Part shown: positions 16,975 to 17,232 of the stretch, piece after piece | Layout of the letters: each line of letters starts with the position of its first letter | How positions within the stretch are numbered: position 1 is the first letter of the stretch | NCBI GenBank assembly: GCA_002478115.1 | Contig: DLMH01000050.1 | Coordinates: forward strand, 1-17,232 | From: Candidatus Acidiferrum typicum | GTDB taxonomy: Bacteria; Acidobacteriota; Terriglobia; Acidiferrales; UBA7541 | DNA length: 17,232 bases | Direction of reading: 5' to 3' | Made by a program: the position numbers and the translations under genes | The notes under the pieces: model-generated | What the model was told of the DNA's origin: nothing | What the model saw: the letters and a program-made list of their open reading frames with translations, nothing else | The model's database searches: none

Positions 16975-16990
16975 CGTGACTCTAATCACA
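16975..16990. promoter_or_regulatory. Second CRP/FNR-type operator, one mismatch
   Basis: CGTGACTCTAATCACA fits TGTGA-N6-TCACA with one mismatch. Its centre is 22 bp from that of the perfect site, about two helical turns, so two dimers would sit on the same DNA face. It is closer to the operon (about 118 bp upstream of the ATG). Confidence 0.55.
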
Positions 16991-16996
16991 TCTGTT

Positions 16997-17012
16997 TGTG
17001 ACAAATGTCACA
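16997..17012. promoter_or_regulatory. CRP/FNR-family operator, perfect palindrome
   Basis: TGTGACAAATGTCACA is a perfect inverted repeat and matches TGTGA-N6-TCACA exactly, the consensus of CRP-type regulators. The centre lies 140 bp upstream of the first operon ATG (16864). Which family member binds is unknown. Confidence 0.72.
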
Positions 17013-17232
17013 GTAATTCCAACCGCCCTGCTCGATTTCATCCGGGAGCAGTGGGAGATACTTGATCTGGAGCACGTAACACTTATTTTATCAACAGATT
17101 ACGGAAAAGTGGGACATAGGTAAGGCCCCGGGCTCGGCTTGGGACGTGGTACATCCGGGTAACTTCTGCGCCAAGTTGGCAATGGGGGGAAAGCCATAAG
17201 TTATCGGTTACCAGTAGTGTCCGGTTGAGCAT

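Larger units (their letters stand above)
16865..17232. other. Upstream region of the respiratory operon
   Basis: No gene is supported. The part next to the operon has two CRP/FNR-type palindromes (16975-17012) and about 110 nt of leader before ATG 16864. I see no strong sigma-70 -35/-10 pair downstream of them, as is common for activator-dependent promoters. The distal part (17013-17232) has no recognised element. Confidence 0.5.

Noticed and set aside
16998..17129. Possible 43-codon plus-strand frame from GTG
   Set aside because: Its start would lie inside the CRP/FNR palindrome; no ribosome binding site and no recognised similarity.
17205..17232. TAGTGTCCGGTT at the right edge, perhaps the end of an insertion sequence
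   Set aside because: It vaguely resembles terminal repeats I have seen, but no transposase, partner repeat or target duplication is inside the window.

Overview
The window looks like an accessory-to-core stretch of an acidobacterial (or similar Gram-negative) chromosome. The assignment to Acidobacteria is inference, based on the secreted oligopeptidase, the secreted amidohydrolase, the split b6/subunit-IV cytochrome complex and the 'methylamine utilization'-type cupredoxin. The Gram-negative envelope is better supported, by a predicted outer-membrane barrel, a Tat-exported Rieske protein and a probable lipoprotein cytochrome.

Left part, plus strand (1-6157). A secreted oligopeptidase B-like serine peptidase (190-2337) is followed by an apparently intact group IIC intron (2693-4636). 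The intron has a clear domain V with a CGC triad, a domain VI with a bulged A, and a reverse transcriptase/maturase without an endonuclease domain. It sits 2 nt after a GC-rich hairpin, as expected for this class. Next is a secreted metal-dependent amidohydrolase (4872-6157). All its metal ligands are present, but a one-base deletion separates the last 40 codons from the rest.

Middle (6158-6773). No intact gene is visible. The minus strand keeps a decayed remnant of a thioredoxin-fold peroxiredoxin (6161-6346).

Right part, minus strand (16864 down to 6774). Nine genes are tightly packed, several with 4- to 17-nt overlaps, and read as one operon. In transcription order they are: a monoheme cytochrome fused to an outer-membrane barrel (Cyc2-like architecture); a periplasmic cupredoxin with a C-terminal beta-sandwich domain; a cytoplasmic GltD-like FAD/NAD(P) oxidoreductase with N- and C-terminal iron-sulfur clusters; a Tat-type Rieske protein; cytochrome b6; a five-helix subunit IV; an octaheme membrane-anchored cytochrome c; a monoheme cytochrome c lipoprotein; and a secreted protein of unknown function built from two copies of one domain.

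Together they outline a possible electron path: outer membrane cytochrome-porin, cupredoxin and/or periplasmic cytochromes, octaheme subunit, Rieske/cytochrome b complex and quinone pool, then NAD(P)H through the flavoprotein. The direction cannot be read from sequence. It could be uphill electron supply from an extracellular donor such as Fe(II), or the reverse. Two CRP/FNR-type palindromes 22 bp apart lie upstream of the first gene and suggest control by a CRP/FNR-family regulator. This operon is the best candidate for an undescribed system in the window.
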